From NCBI GenBank assembly GCA_963930645.1, contig OZ005657.1:50877153-50941152 (forward strand): a stretch of 64,000 nt of DNA, in the 5' to 3' direction. Origin of the DNA: Salticus scenicus (lineage: Eukaryota; Arthropoda; Arachnida; Araneae; Salticidae). A program made the position numbers and the translations under genes. Shown one piece after another: positions 1 to 11,660 of the stretch (positions are counted from its first letter, which is position 1; each line of letters starts with the position of its first letter). The notes under the pieces are model-generated. The model was not told the DNA's origin. It worked only from the letters and a program-made list of their open reading frames with translations, and made no database searches.

Positions 1-130
1 AAGCTCAAAATTGAAATTTAAAAACTTAAAAAAAATCAATTTTTAATAAACAAGTACTGATTTAACGGTTGTGTATATTTCGAATGTGGAAACGAAATTT
101 AAAAAAGCCCATTAAGTGTCCCATTAAGTA
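1..130. repeat. Possible fragment of a piggyBac-type MITE
   Basis: The stretch around 67-115 reads like the inner right arm of the foldback element at 26383-26815: both have a 'gttgtg...tttc/tgaatgtg(g/a)aaac' segment followed by an AAATTTAAAA-like run and a TTAA-rich tail. The window edge cuts it, so termini cannot be checked. Similarity by eye only; chance AT-rich resemblance is possible. Confidence 0.2.
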
Positions 131-1103
131 CAAACAAATCATGTCATAGAGTTATACATAATATATTTGGTGACCAGTGACAGTGAAATTGTAAGAGGGC
201 GGGTGATAGGAGCTTTAATAACGCAAAAAAAAAAAAAATGGAAAATATTTTAATAATTGTAAGGGTCGCATCATTCCATTCCTATTTTTTCACGTGTTTT
301 ATATTGTTTTGACATTATATTTTTTAAATTTATAATTACAGTATTGAAACCTTTACAAAAAATTTTTATTTGAAAATAGTGGTGGAAGTAAAATAAAACT
401 CAAACAAAAATTTAATGAACGCTGCGACCCCTGATAATTCTATCGTGCAAATGTTCTCAATAATGATAATACTTCTTCAACACACTTTTTCTAAAACTTC
501 GAAAAATTAACTTTCCTAATCTGGTATGTAGAGGAGAAGAGAATTTAGAAAACGCCTTATATTGCCAACTATCTTGATACATTGTTCAAGATCGGAAAGA
601 ATGAAAACCTTGAGTAAAGAGGAAATTGTTAAAAAATTCAAGAGAAGAAAAGAACACAGATTCCAGCAAGGGAAATAGACATTAGTATTTTCTGCCAGAA
701 TAAAGAATGGGATAATATTGAGTGATGGGAATGACATAATCAAACAATTCAGCAGTGAGATAAGGAATAATTTGAACTCCTTTGGAATAGACCTATGTCG
801 ATTTTCATCGTGCATAATATAAATATCTTTCTATACTATTGAAAAAGCTAACGAAAGATTAAAAGGATAAAGTTTATCTATAAGTTTTTTCAATTTTTAT
901 TTCTAGTACAATAACTTTAAATACAATAATAATAATTTAATATAATATAATAATTTGTAGTACAATAACTTGGCTAAGTATTGAATATTGTATTTATAAT
1001 GAAGTATATTGTCATAAAAGTACTGCTTTTAAATATTTTTAAACAAGTTTATTATAATATTACATATATAAGTTTATTATAATATTCTGATTTATAATAA
1101 GTT

Positions 1104-1168
<65 letters not shown>

Positions 1169-1469
1169 ATTTATGTATAATAAGTTTAATTAAGTTAAAT
1201 ATTATAAATATTCCATCCCTGTTTTAAACTCAGATATATACAAAGCCGTTAGGTGATTGATTTTATTCAGATAATTACAAAATTTTAATTACAATCTACA
1301 CATGCAAAGATTTCAATTAAATTCTCTTCAGCTATTACTTACCACGTTCTGGTGTCACATGCATTGTTTTACTTCTTTGGCGTACTTTAAATACACGTAA
1401 GAAAATTTGATGTAATTAACAAACAAACAAACTCAATATATGTTAATTTAAAGCATATTTTTACCTTTA

Positions 1470-1511
<42 letters not shown>

Positions 1512-2084
1512 TTCCTGTGTCAAAATACCCCAAAGTGATACTCTATTTTAAAGCTGTTTTCGCGGGGAAAAAAGGGGGGATGCATTCTGTAACATGAACT
1601 TTCTTGTACTCTGTTTTTAGACAGATATGATAAAAATTTGCTAAATAATAATGAATCTAATGGCGTTTTCCACTTTTCTAGATATGGAACCCATTTTAAA
1701 GATGACGTCTTTTTAACATTTTGACATCTTTTATGTAACTTTATGAAATTATTTTTCTATAATAAAAAATAAGGAAAAATAATTGGATACACGATTATTT
1801 TTCTTTCAATTTTAACTAATGATTACTTATATTAAAATCTTGCTACTTGTGATATTTAGATATTTATTCTAAAGCACCTCTTTACAATGTAAGTATGCTT
1901 AACTTCGTGATGTCGAAAATCCCACATATACATTATTTTTAGTATTACGATTTTGTAAATAATACAGTTGTTTATTTTTATGTAATTTTATTTGAAGAGG
2001 CTTGTTCAGGTTATAAAACATTGTTTTCCCGCGTTTCTGCTTTATTACGGCATTAAAAGAGCTCGTATTATTTTAAAAAATTCT
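131..2084. other. AT-rich stretch, no gene seen
   Basis: About 2 kb with no recognisable gene. It holds a 56 bp (AT)n tract, a 34 bp A run at 1475-1508, and short direct repeats of 'aagtttattataatatt' near 1045-1085. A 99-codon minus-strand frame at 516-815 is rich in Leu/Phe/Ser and matches nothing I know. The plus strand of the same stretch has a short Lys/Glu-rich frame from 601, stopped after about 25 codons, so a decayed coding remnant is possible but unsupported. Confidence 0.6.
1107..1162. repeat. (AT)n microsatellite
   Basis: Uninterrupted alternating A and T for about 56 bp. Self-complementary and prone to slippage, so its length is likely variable. Confidence 0.95.
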
Positions 2085-2088
2085 TTAA

Positions 2089-2623
2089 CCCTTTAACGTT
2101 CACTACTTAATTTATTTTAAAGTTACTAAAATATTTTTAAAATGGCTTTTAGACACATAGCTGATCATAAATATTTAAAAAATAAAAAAATAGCATTGTT
2201 CCTTTTCGAGAAATTTTTGATTTGAAACATCTATAAGTTAACCTTATTAAATTCAAATAATATTTAATTTAATAAATAAAACACTTTGTAAGTAAACATT
2301 ATGGACTACAAACACTCGTAAAAGTTATTTCAGGTTAAAATGATAGTCCAGCTCTTCATTAAATAAAAAAAAAAAAAACTAGACATGAGCGCATTATCAA
2401 ACTAGCAATTCGCACTCGCGTCCACTAAGAAACTTCAAGTGACTTATGTATTTAGTTTCCTTTGAAGCATTATTTGTTAAATTTTGGAACAGTGCTGCTA
2501 TCTAAGCAAAAGTTTAAAAATTGATCAAAACAAGGGGGAAATGTTAAAAAAAACTGCTGCATAAAAATTGCTAAAAGATGTCAAATGTTTGGTTTCGCTG
2601 CGAAACCAATGAACATTAAAGGG
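2089..2623. mobile_element. piggyBac-type MITE with TTAA duplications
   Basis: The element begins CCCTTTAACGTTCA and ends with its near complement (TGAACATTAAAGGG read on the plus strand). It is flanked on both sides by TTAA (2085-2088 and 2624-2627), the tetranucleotide that piggyBac-family transposases target and duplicate. The interior of about 500 bp has no transposase frame, so it is non-autonomous. The right end also carries a small palindrome, GGTTTCGCTGCGAAACC, just inside the terminus. Assignment rests on the TTAA plus CCC(T) terminus rule; a source transposon is not visible here. Confidence 0.6.
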
Positions 2624-4380
2624 TTAAAAGCTTCACCGAGGTGGGAACTGCCTTGGCAACAAATTTGGCGCAAGATTAGTACGTTTACTGTACCTTGACG
2701 ACTTTTTTGGTGAGTTTTGGGAGAAAATATTTATTATCGATACATCGATTATCGACGATCATTAAATATAATTAAATCTATTAATTTAGCGATCTGTTGA
2801 TTTTAGAATTAAATCTATTAATTTAGAAACTCCTTTAACTCATCCCTTTATTATAATAGAAGTGAATTAAAGAAAGTTTTTTAATTCTTAAACCATAACC
2901 GTAACTTTAGAATAAACCATAACCGTAACTCTTTTCTATTTTCTTCATTTATTTTATTTATTTATTTATTTATTATTATTTTTTATTTATTTATTTATTT
3001 ATTTATTTATTTTCAGTTTGAAATTTTTAAGTGGCCGCCATTTTGTAACATAAAAATGGATTAGTATGGATCAAACTGAATAACGAACTCCCCCGAGATA
3101 TTGAAATGGCCGATATGCATTTCATGCTTTGTCTAAATTAGATTATTAATGCAAGATATATCACCTGTAAAAGCTTTAAATATTTTTATAGGAGAGCTGC
3201 TCTTTTTTTTGTCTGGTATTGTGATCGATAAAAATTCATCGATTTTTTGAATGTGCTTTTTTACGGACGGTTACGATCGACACTTTCTTACTTTTTATAA
3301 AGGAAGTTATTTTTAAGCACGGCTGAAAAACGCATTTTATCAGAATTTCTTCTATTTAGGTTGAAAACATTAAAGTTTGTAAATAATGTGGCTTGAAATA
3401 TTTTATTACATTATATGAGAGTTTTTTTTTTTTTTTTCTCGGAAAATTCAGATGATATATTAACAAATATTATTTTAGTTTGTTCGAGAAATTTTATTAT
3501 TAACAAATTTAAAACACTTCGATTAAGAAATATATCCTTATTTAAGCGCGTATATATTAGCCAAAAGCGATAATCTTTTCTTTCGGACAATATTGTTAAT
3601 GTTCTATTACATGTATTGTATGTAAATATACATGTGTGTTTTTTCTTTCATGTATTATAAATACTTATAAGAATTATCAATGTCATATACTGTTAAAAAA
3701 AAAAAAAAAAAAAAAAAAAACACTCAAATTACAGGGTTTTCGTAGAAGCAAAATTGTAAACCTTGCAAAATTAGTTTAATTATTTCTTTAAAAACAAGTT
3801 TTTTAAATAATTCATCGGGAAAAAATCGCATGGCAAATTGATGTAACGTAACTTATGGGTTTTAACCTTTAAACAAAAAAAAAAAAAAAAAAAAAAAAGA
3901 CAGAGAGAGAGATTTTTGTAATAAAAGTAGAATTTTCGTTTATTTATTTATTTTTCTTTTATAGTGTACGTAAGTACACTTTAAAAGATTTTTAAACTCA
4001 CAAAAATGTTGCAGTCACTAACCGTAAATCTGTCATGGTTTTCTTCTCCAAGAAGGGAAGTGACCTTTAATAGATGGTCAACACTTCTTCAATTTTTCAG
4101 CAATTTGTTACAAGCACGGGTACTGGATTTTTTTTTAGAAGAAAGCAGCTGGCAGTATAATGTAAAGGTCAACCCCTCGAATTTTACGGAAATTCATTAG
4201 ATTTTTCTCTATATATAAATATATTACCTGTTGTGCACATTGTAAGTTATTGTATACATATTATGACTAATTATTTAAATAACTACATAATAAAAAGGGA
4301 CAAAAATAGGTATAATTAACTCTGAATTTATAATATTTTGATATAATTTTGATATATATATATAAAGATTATATCAAACT

Positions 4381-4411
<31 letters not shown>

Positions 4412-4454
4412 CGCATATTAATGCCCTAGATTAATCTCTCCTGTCCAATCCAAA

Positions 4455-4488
<34 letters not shown>

Positions 4489-4737
4489 TTAGGAATGCAT
4501 TTCCTTACAGCAAACGGCGGTATATATATATTAATAATTAATAAATAAACAAGTAATATTATTATTATTATTTTTTTTTTTTTTTTTTTTTACAAAAATG
4601 AATGCAATACTTATTGCGCTTTTCTTTCACTTAGTACTTTACTTTAACAGGCACCATAACAGTTTATGTTTTTTTCATTACTAAGACTGAGAACAGATCG
4701 TTTATTTTTTGTTGCGTTAACAGAAAATGTCAAATTA
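2624..4737. other. Low-complexity AT-rich stretch, no gene seen
   Basis: Holds a (TTTA)n tract at about 2948-3014, A/T runs at 3427-3439, 3694-3720, 3875-3898, 4457-4485 and 4571-4590, (AC)n near 4380-4400, and repeated short ATCGAT-type motifs around 2738-2760 and 3223-3243. A 64-codon plus-strand frame at 4006-4200 lies in the least simple part but shows no motif I recognise and no convincing splice context. Confidence 0.6.
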
Positions 4738-4800
4738 TACATTTCGTTAACTCTTTCGCAAGCTGCATGTGGCCCGAGGTGCGCAGGTTGGCTACCCCTG
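4738..4800 (-). mobile_element. Terminus of a hAT-type element
   Basis: The plus strand ends ...GTTGGCTACCCCTG at 4800. Read on the minus strand this is CAGGGGTAGCCAACCTGCGC, the classic start of hAT-superfamily transposons, followed by a GC-rich subterminal stretch. I could not find the matching left end or an 8 bp target duplication, so this may be a single end or a truncated copy. Confidence 0.45.
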
Positions 4801-4896
4801 CACCTGCATTAGATGATATCCTGCAGTTTATCAATAGTTTTAATAACTGATAATAATTGTACATTCAACGAAGCTTAATAAGATCCCAAAATGTAC

Positions 4897-5064
4897 TAGG
4901 CCCACCAACGGCCGAGCGGTTCTGCGCTCAAAGATGGTAGACCTGAGGAGCGGGGTCCGATCCCAGGTCGCGCTCGTCAGCCTAGCCGTTCGGAATTTCC
5001 TTGATTCTCTCCGAAGCTTGCCTAAATACAGTTTAGGACCCCTTAGAAAGTTCCCCACGGACTA
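4897..5064 (+). mobile_element. SINE family S1, tRNA-derived
   Basis: The head resembles a tRNA of the Leu/Ser type: an A-box-like GGCCGAGCGGTT follows at about 4910, and a B-box-like GGTCCGATCCC lies at 4954-4964. The body shared by all S1 copies follows: 'ttcggaatttcc', then 'cctaaatacagtttaggac', then 'ccccacgga'. Six other copies in this window (6180, 9236, 21077, 24781, 36073, 63129) share these blocks. S1 is presumably transcribed by RNA polymerase III and moved by a LINE reverse transcriptase; no LINE partner is visible. This copy has no clear poly-A tail. Confidence 0.75.
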
Positions 5065-6179
5065 GTTTTTGGTGCATTTTGCTGTAATCAGAAACCACAA
5101 CCTCAACACATGTTCACCTCAAGATACCCAGAGTATGTGTTGTTATGTTCTTAGGACAACAGGACATCGAAATTTCAGGATGAAATTGTTCTATGTAGTA
5201 TTAATGACTACGATGATAGTCTTTCGTCATCAAAAATATTGTCGAAGAGGACAGCCATCTTCAGCAATTTTATCACTCTGTTGTTTTCAAATTGTATCAA
5301 ATTTTAAAGAATTCATCTAGTTTACAGCCAAATTACGCTATTTAAAATGGTCGCTAAATATAGAGTGGTTATGAAGTGTGAGATATCAACTGATTCCGTC
5401 AGATATCATTGAGATGAGAATTTTAGCACCCCACATGGGTGGGCCTCTGATTACAATAAAAGTCAACATCGCAGTTACCTAAAATTATTTGACATTTGAT
5501 TTTATTTTTTTTTTCTAAGTTTTTAAAGCTATTAAACTCAAAGCTGGGGAAAATTAAATTTATTAAAAAAATTTTAAGCACGTTCTCGTGTCGAAATTAA
5601 TTTTACATGTTGTATAATTAAGTAATTGTAAAATTAGTTTTAAAACTATAACATTTTAAAAGTTTTTTAATATATTTGATTTTTCCCAGTTAGCGATTAT
5701 ATAATCAGTACGTTATACAACTTTCGGAAAATTCTGGTGTTACAGCAAATTTTATAAACTAAAAGCATGAAATTTTCGCAAAATATAAACCTAATTTTTG
5801 CAATAATTTTTTAGGCTATGGTTCTATATCCATAGTCCCTACACGGTGGGATTAAAATGTTCGTCTCGATGATATCTATCAAACAGTGCGAAAACCTCGC
5901 AGTGCGCACCCTATAGTTACCCCATCTACACTTTGTAAAAAATAAATACAGAAATAAAATACAATAAAGAAATAAAGTTAAAGAAAAATTATTTTTATCC
6001 CAAATGAGATTTATAAAATGATGATAAACTAAAAAAGTGAATTTTTTGTTATTTTGAAAAAAATCATTAAAGAAAATGAAGTGATTGTATTTGATTTCGG
6101 AAATTTTCTGTGTGCAACATGGCACATTTTGTTCTAATTACCATTTTAACTAAAATATCGGAGGACAGAGGATGTTGGT
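5065..6179. other. No gene recognised; mixed-composition stretch
   Basis: Less simple than its surroundings. A plus-strand frame at 5069-5320 (83 codons) and a minus-strand frame at 5811-6125 (104 codons) are open, but the first is Cys/Arg-rich without a motif and the second is dominated by Phe/Ile/Tyr from AT-rich DNA. Neither has a recognisable domain. Confidence 0.5.
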
Positions 6180-6414
6180 GTTCTAGGTCAATGCCAATTG
6201 TTTACATGAAGGACATACGCATGGGTGGAATGTTCTCTGTATGTGAGGGGGGGGGGGTCTTTCTAAGGGCTTATAGCCCTATACTTCTTAGCTTCAGGGA
6301 AAAACCACAGAAAACTCCGAACAACTAAGTCGACGAGTTCAACTGATTATCGCATCCAGCATCTCCCATCTACTCAGCTTCGAGAACAGAACTTCTCGAC
6401 CAGTGATGGGACCC
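6180..6414 (-). mobile_element. SINE family S1 (minus strand, diverged)
   Basis: Reverse-complemented, the segment reads 'ccatcactggtcgagaagttctg', then 'ttcggagttttctgtggttttt', then 'cccttagaaag', then 'cattccaccca', matching the S1 block order. The B box is largely lost and a run of 10 C on the minus strand (G run at about 6247-6257) interrupts the body. A 72-codon plus-strand frame over this region is a by-product of the SINE. Confidence 0.65.
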
Positions 6415-6844
6415 AAAATAAAGATAAAATTCTTGTATTGTTGTATTGTAAATTCGCTTTTACCATCATTAAATATCAGGATTTAAATATGTATTATTGA
6501 GTTGTCAACTATTCTTAAAATTTGCAATCAAACACTAAAACACATGATAATCAATCAATGATGCTGTATAGTATCAGTATTCTTCATCTGCTATGTACAG
6601 CAACAGCAGGTCCTTCAGTTGTTTTTCTTGTTTTAATCATTGTAACTCCAAATGCGTCATCTTGTGAGTAATGTTTGTTCGTTATGCTTGTTTTCTGCTT
6701 GATTCTCTGATTTCTAGAACTAAATAGTTTATTTCACTTTATTCTTCAGTTTTGACTTCAATTAATTTCTTGTACGATAGGGTGCCCGTTAGCAATTTGC
6801 TATTTTAGATGCTAACGAACGAAATCGTACAATGGTGCTCAACG

Positions 6845-7226
6845 GTAAAAAAGGTCGCCCCTGATGAGTTTTTTTTTTTTTTTTTTCACTGTTGTGAGCT
6901 TTTCCTAATTGAAAAAATATTTTGTTTAAAATACTGTCTTAATTGTTTGTTTTCTCATGGCTTGTGTGTATCTTTTGGTTTGAGATCCATGTCGTTTTTA
7001 CGCACCGGTAAAATTATTAAAATTCCAACTAACAATCTAGGAATAAATATATGATTAGATTGATGTTAAATTAAATCAAAAATCAATAAATCAAAAATGT
7101 TCCGATAAATCAACATCAGTCTCCAAAGGTTATTTAAATTTGTTGTATTTCGTTCTTATTGGTCTATGTGGTTTCAGTGATATTATACCTTTTGTTTGGC
7201 TTTTACTACGATTAATAATTGATTTA

Positions 7227-7250
<24 letters not shown>
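6845..7250. repeat. Dispersed repeat D, copy 1
   Basis: Matches 54173-54492 in the same orientation. Shared blocks include 'gtcttaattgtttgttttctcat', then 'tgtatcttttg', and later 'ttattggtctatgtggtttcag' with 'cttatacctttt'-like sequence. Each copy ends near an (AT)n tract. The nature of the family is unknown; no terminal repeats or coding frame were seen. A T18 run at 6869-6886 lies near its start. Confidence 0.55.
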
Positions 7251-7260
<10 letters not shown>

Positions 7261-7415
7261 CATATAAAGTGAAGAATTTTAGAATGTTATAAAATTTAGC
7301 AATTAATAGATGCATGAGTAATACCAACAACATTCAAATAAAAGTGATTTTAATTCAATTTAAATGTTAGCACTCATTATATATATATATATGAAAATCT
7401 TTTCAAATATAATAC

Positions 7416-8365
7416 AGGAAGTAAGGATATATATTGGGGCATGATAAATATGGAATAGTTGGTAAAATAGAGTATACTGTTATATCTCACCTGCAATCTA
7501 TCAAAAGTACTTCATATTTCTGCACTGGGCCTCAAATATGAGCATATCAATTATTCCATATTATTTACAATTTTCGTAAAACTTCAATGTTGTTATTTTT
7601 TCAATACTACACTGAGAAAAAAAAAGATACCGTTTTTATCTAGAACGAATAGGTGGTCCTGTTCTAAATCCCTAAACTAGAAATATAGATTTCCGAACTA
7701 TGAGTATGAGGCACGCCAATACACTGAGAAAAAATTCTATAACTGCATCTAGAATCTGAATTGTGGCTCTAGAAAAAATAGTTCCATGTCATCCTTATAA
7801 ATTTCTTATAAAAAAAATTTCTAGCCCCCTTCGAAAGCGAATTCTAAAGACCTCTATTAGAATTCTTGAGCGTTTGCCTATACTATCGAGAACAAATCTA
7901 TTTGAAAATATCTCCAAATAAATGTGAATACAAGAGGCGGGTTTCAGCAGCTATAATCTTGATTTATGACCTAATTCTAGAAAATCAAGTGAGAATTTCC
8001 CGTAATACAAAAGATTCAGAATTTTCAGAATATTGTTGCACCATCTAGAAATGTGTAGACTAGAAATTCTCGACCATTTCATCTATTCAGTTTATTGGCG
8101 TGCCTCATGCGCATAGCTCGGAAATCTGTATTTCTAGTTAAGGATTTAGAAAATGACCGTTTATTCATTCTAGATGAAGGCAGTATATTTTTTTTTCTCA
8201 GTGTATTTATTTTCAATAATAATTTCAAAATAAAATGTTTATAGTCAATTATTCATGATTTTATGTAAAAATACTGCCCTATTTCATACCATCTTTTAAG
8301 GTAATGGGTATTCCACATTTCCCTTCATAACTATTCCATATTACCCGCTTGGTCCTTATTACCTG
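7416..8365. mobile_element. Outer foldback element, interrupted
   Basis: Left end CAGGAAGTAAGGATA... with an inner 'aatatggaatagtt', and right end whose complement reads CAGGTAATAAGGACC... with 'gtaatatggaatagtt'. The arms are imperfect and are separated by the inner element 7610-8203, which appears to have inserted into this older foldback. No coding capacity. Confidence 0.45.
7610..8203. mobile_element. TA-flanked foldback element, CACTGAG termini
   Basis: Inverted arms of about 115 bp start CACTGAGAAAAAAA and end with the complement, flanked on each side by TA (7608-7609 and 8204-8205). The arms share 'tctagaa(c/t)gaata', 'ctaaatcc(c/t)taaactagaaat' and 'gaggcacgccaata' blocks. TA flanks fit the Tc1/mariner superfamily. 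The 60-codon frame at 7866-8048 is inside the loop and is not a transposase. A second CACTGAGAAAAAA copy at 7726 suggests an internal duplication of the tip. Confidence 0.7.
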
Positions 8366-8496
8366 AAAGTAGGTTTTTTTAAACTAAAAATGTTGCATAT
8401 AAACTTCATTCTTTGTAACATAAAACCATTAAAACATATTAACAACACTTGAAATTTTGCAATAGTCGAATCCACACTGATCTAGAATACTTCAGT

Positions 8497-8530
8497 TTCT
8501 TATGGTGAATTTAAAAATTCACCATAAGAA
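8497..8530. repeat. 34 bp near-perfect palindrome
   Basis: Arms TTCTTATGGTGAATTT and its complement meet around a 2 bp centre. It could extrude as a hairpin; it may be the tip-to-tip remnant of an excised or self-inserted element. Confidence 0.8.
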
Positions 8531-9235
8531 TTACTGCCCTTAGAAATAGTATTCCATATTCACCTACTTTTCCGTATAATACTATACTCCTTTCTCGTCG
8601 GAAGTCATTATTTCTAAAATACAAAGTTCAAGTAGAACTACTGTACATTCTTATAGAAGTTCAATCCACTCTTTTAGACACATCCGATAAAACGAGAAAT
8701 TTTAGTCTACTAAACTATTATGAAGATGAAACTTTTTTTATTTTTTTATTTTTGATGCGTTACTTCCCCGTAACTGAATCTATCCTAATGAAAAATTTTT
8801 CTATTCTTAAGCAATTTTACAGTCGGAATTGTATGTCAAAGAGCCACACTTCAGATAATAGAGTCTTTTCCGGACATCCTGTATGAATATGTACGAATCC
8901 ATAGAATTTTTTTTTTCTTTTAATATTTCGATTCAATTTTGAATTGGCAAGGAAAAGCAATCTTTTAAAACTTGAAAAAATAACTTTAGACTATTTTACA
9001 TTAAGTTACGTGTATATCAAATGTCAGATAAATAGAAAAAAAAACCAATTTAATGAGAAATAACATGACGCAATACAGTACGATCCAACTTGAAACAAAC
9101 CCTAACATAAATTTAGTACACAACTATTTCGAGGATTTTTTAAAATAATATTTCTTTAGTACGCAATGAAAAAAAAAAAAAAGTATGAGAATTAGAAATA
9201 GCTTTGATCCCCCCCCCCCCCCGCCTCCAGTTGAA
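8531..9235. other. No feature recognised
   Basis: AT-rich DNA with a 14 bp C run at 9209-9222 and an A run near 9170-9182. A phrase 'ccggacatcctgtatg' at about 8870 resembles the tip of the element ending at 11345 but has no partner. Confidence 0.5.
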
Positions 9236-9470
9236 TAGTGGTGCAGTGGATTTAAAGCGGATTGTCTATTCGAGGGACCTAGGCCTATATAACTATCCTT
9301 TCTTGGAGGAGGAGGGTTCTAAGGGGTCCTAGATCATATTTAAACGAATTTCGGAAACAATCACGGAAAACTCCGAAAGGTTATGGACATGTGCAATCTG
9401 AAATCGAAACTTTTGGTCACTGATAAGATCCAGCAGAATGAGAATATCGCAAACACTAACTTGGTCGCAC
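9236..9470 (-). mobile_element. SINE family S1 (minus strand, old copy)
   Basis: On the minus strand: a weak B box 'agtttcgatttcag', then 'cctttcggagttttccgtg', then 'aatatgatctaggacccctta', then 'ggcctaggtccctcgaatagac'. The S1 block order is complete but the tRNA head is badly diverged, suggesting an old insertion. Confidence 0.65.
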
Positions 9471-9589
9471 CTTTCTCCAAAATACTAGAACTTGCTATTA
9501 TGATACAAATTTAGTTCAACAGCTTGTTACCTTACAAAGGTTATTGCTTTCAATATGCTATAAAATCGTTTTCGCAGTTCGAAGAGGGC

Positions 9590-9910
9590 CACCTGGAATA
9601 AAGAGGAACACTTTCTCATATCACAGGATATAGTTATAGAAAAGTGAAATAGAAATTTTTATTTAATTAATGGATACTTACATGTGCACGAGACAGATTA
9701 GAATTATAATAGAAACAAGAAAGTACAATCATGCAGCACTCATAAATTATGGAACACTTTGCCATATTATTCTCTCATATTATGGGGTATACTTATAGTA
9801 AAAGTGAGAGTGAGACAAGTAAGAGAATGCAACTTAAAAAAAAAAGTAAGTAAGTAACATGATACAACGCTCATAAATTATGATGTACTTTCCTTTATTA
9901 CGGGATAAAC
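9590..9910. repeat. Diverged tandem repeat, about 130 bp units
   Basis: Units share 'aagtac/aaat(c/g)atgcagca-ctcataaattatggaacactt', a short spacer, and 'ttatggggtatacttatagtaaaagtgagagtgag'. At least two units lie here and related sequence resumes at 11347-11610. No function can be inferred. Confidence 0.5.
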
Positions 9911-10681
9911 AGTGGGGTTCAAGAAGATTCAAACGCGCTTTAATTCTATATCTGTTAGAGATAAGTGGACAATGTAATTTAAAATAAATAAATAAAGTAG
10001 GGAAGAAAACTACTTTAAGAAAATAAATCGGTTCGTTAGAAAGTTTTATTTTTCATCGAACACGGTCATTAGAGAAAACCGTGTAGCTGTATCTTTAAAA
10101 TGAACTGAGTCATGATACAGAGAAAAAAAATTACATTAACTTATGCCATTTTTCTGTGTCACTTAAAGGACTGTTTATTCGTTGAAAATAGGAATCTTAT
10201 ACAAATTGATAATGGAAATTTTAAGCTCAAAAATACGACAATATGTTTAAAAAAATATATACCCACATGCACTTTAATAAAATCTAAATAAACAGATATA
10301 AACTATGGTCTGCCTATGCGTGCCGCGGCACGTATGCAGTCTGTTTGTAATTTCATTTTATATATTTTCGCTGTTGCAGCATATTTAAAAAAAAAAAAAA
10401 AAAAAGTATAAAAATGCTCATATTTTATTAGATATTTAATATTTTTGCACTCTGATTGCAGTATGCTGTGTCTAATGTCGTATGTCAAGTTTCCTGAAAA
10501 TAGTTTTACACCTTGTGTGTTATAACTGAAAGAGTGACTTTTTTTTTTTTTTTTTTTTTTTTTAAGAAACCGTAATATCTCCATGAATATATGCGGTAGG
10601 CTCATAAAAATTTATACAGATAATAAGAATGAACGTCATAATCGCATGCTACAGCCAGACCAATTTCAAGCATTACTTTTA
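9911..10681. other. No gene recognised
   Basis: AT-rich, with an A/T run at 10388-10405 and a T25 run at 10538-10562. A 100-codon minus-strand frame at 10303-10605 is mostly poly-Lys and poly-Phe encoded by those runs and is not a gene. Confidence 0.6.
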
Positions 10682-11345
10682 CAGGGTGATCCCAAACAGT
10701 ATTCTTTTTATTTAATTTTTTACTGGTCCCCCTTTTATAAGTATAACTCACTCCTCTTTAAAGCTACAGGTGTTTTTTTCTAATGATGTATTGTTGCACT
10801 TGAAAAAAATCTTTCTAATTGACAACATTTGTCTTGAGGGATTGTATACACTGTAAAAAAATTTCTGCAAAATTTATGGGGTTTTGCCTGTCAGCAAAAG
10901 TTCCGGCCAAATACCCGTTAATTAATGTTTTGCCCGTAACTTCTCATTTTGAATGACATTTTATATATAAATCAATTTTTATATTATTCCCTTGAAGATA
11001 TGTACTACAAACGATTAATGAAGTTTACTATATATATATATATATATATAAAGTGGTGACTGCTTGTGGTATAGCGGAAAATATCAACTCATATCAGAAA
11101 ATAGTGTGCCCGTTTTGTAGGTAAAAAAAAAAGAAACAGTCATGACCGTAAAGATTAATAGGGTGAAAGCACGTAAATTTACGTGGTTTTTTAACAATGT
11201 ATATATGTTTAATTAATTATCAGGAAGAATTTTTTATTAACGTGGTCTTATATATTGACTTTGAATGTGTTTTCATTTTACACTGCCCACTTATCTCTAA
11301 TAGTTAAAGAACTAAATCGCGTTTCGATCTTTTTGCGACACCCTG
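10682..11345. mobile_element. TA-flanked DNA element, CAGGGTG termini
   Basis: Left tip CAGGGTGATCCCAAACAG and right tip (complement) CAGGGTGTCGCAAAAAGATC, each bordered by TA. This fits a Tc1/mariner-type non-autonomous element of 664 bp. It lies within the diverged tandem repeat seen on both sides (9590-9910 and 11347-11610) and itself hosts the element at 10849-11199. An (AT)n tract sits at 11029-11050. Confidence 0.5.
10849..11199. mobile_element. Nested TA-flanked MITE, CACTG termini
   Basis: Left tip CACTGTAAAAAAATTTCTG and right tip complement CATTGTTAAAAAACC, each bordered by TA (10847-10848, 11200-11201). The tip resembles that of 7610-8203. Sub-terminal sequences on the two sides also pair partly ('gcccgt' with 'acgggc'). 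A perfect 16 bp palindrome, CACGTAAATTTACGTG, sits at 11170-11185 near the right end. No coding frame. Confidence 0.45.
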
Positions 11346-11346
11346 T

Positions 11347-11660
11347 ATATAGTAGAAGTGAGGGTGAGTTCGATAGTAATTCAGTAAATGCTATTTTTTA
11401 GAAGTGTAAAGTAATAATAAGAAAAATAATGTACCACGAAATTAAAGTCATACGTTATGCAAAGGGAATGTAAGACTTTCCAACATTACGGAATATGTCT
11501 GAATTAATTATGTTTAAAAAATTAAAAAAGGAAGGAAGGAAGGAACAGAAGTAAAATTATGCATCACTCTTAAATTATAAAATACTTTCCACATTTATGA
11601 TGGGGCGGAGGGGGTGATTATGGATGAAACTACAAAAATCTGTAGAAGACAAATTTCGAT
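11347..11660. repeat. Continuation of the 9.6-9.9 kb tandem repeat
   Basis: Contains 'agtagaagtgagggtgag' at the start and 'aagtaaaattatgcatcactcttaaattataaaatactttcc' at about 11550, both recognisable from the 9590-9910 units. This supports a single array later interrupted by 10682-11345. A (GGAA)n tract lies at about 11528-11545. Confidence 0.45.

Noticed and set aside
10303..10605. 100-codon minus-strand frame
   Set aside because: Poly-Lys and poly-Phe stretches are translated homopolymers; no motif elsewhere.
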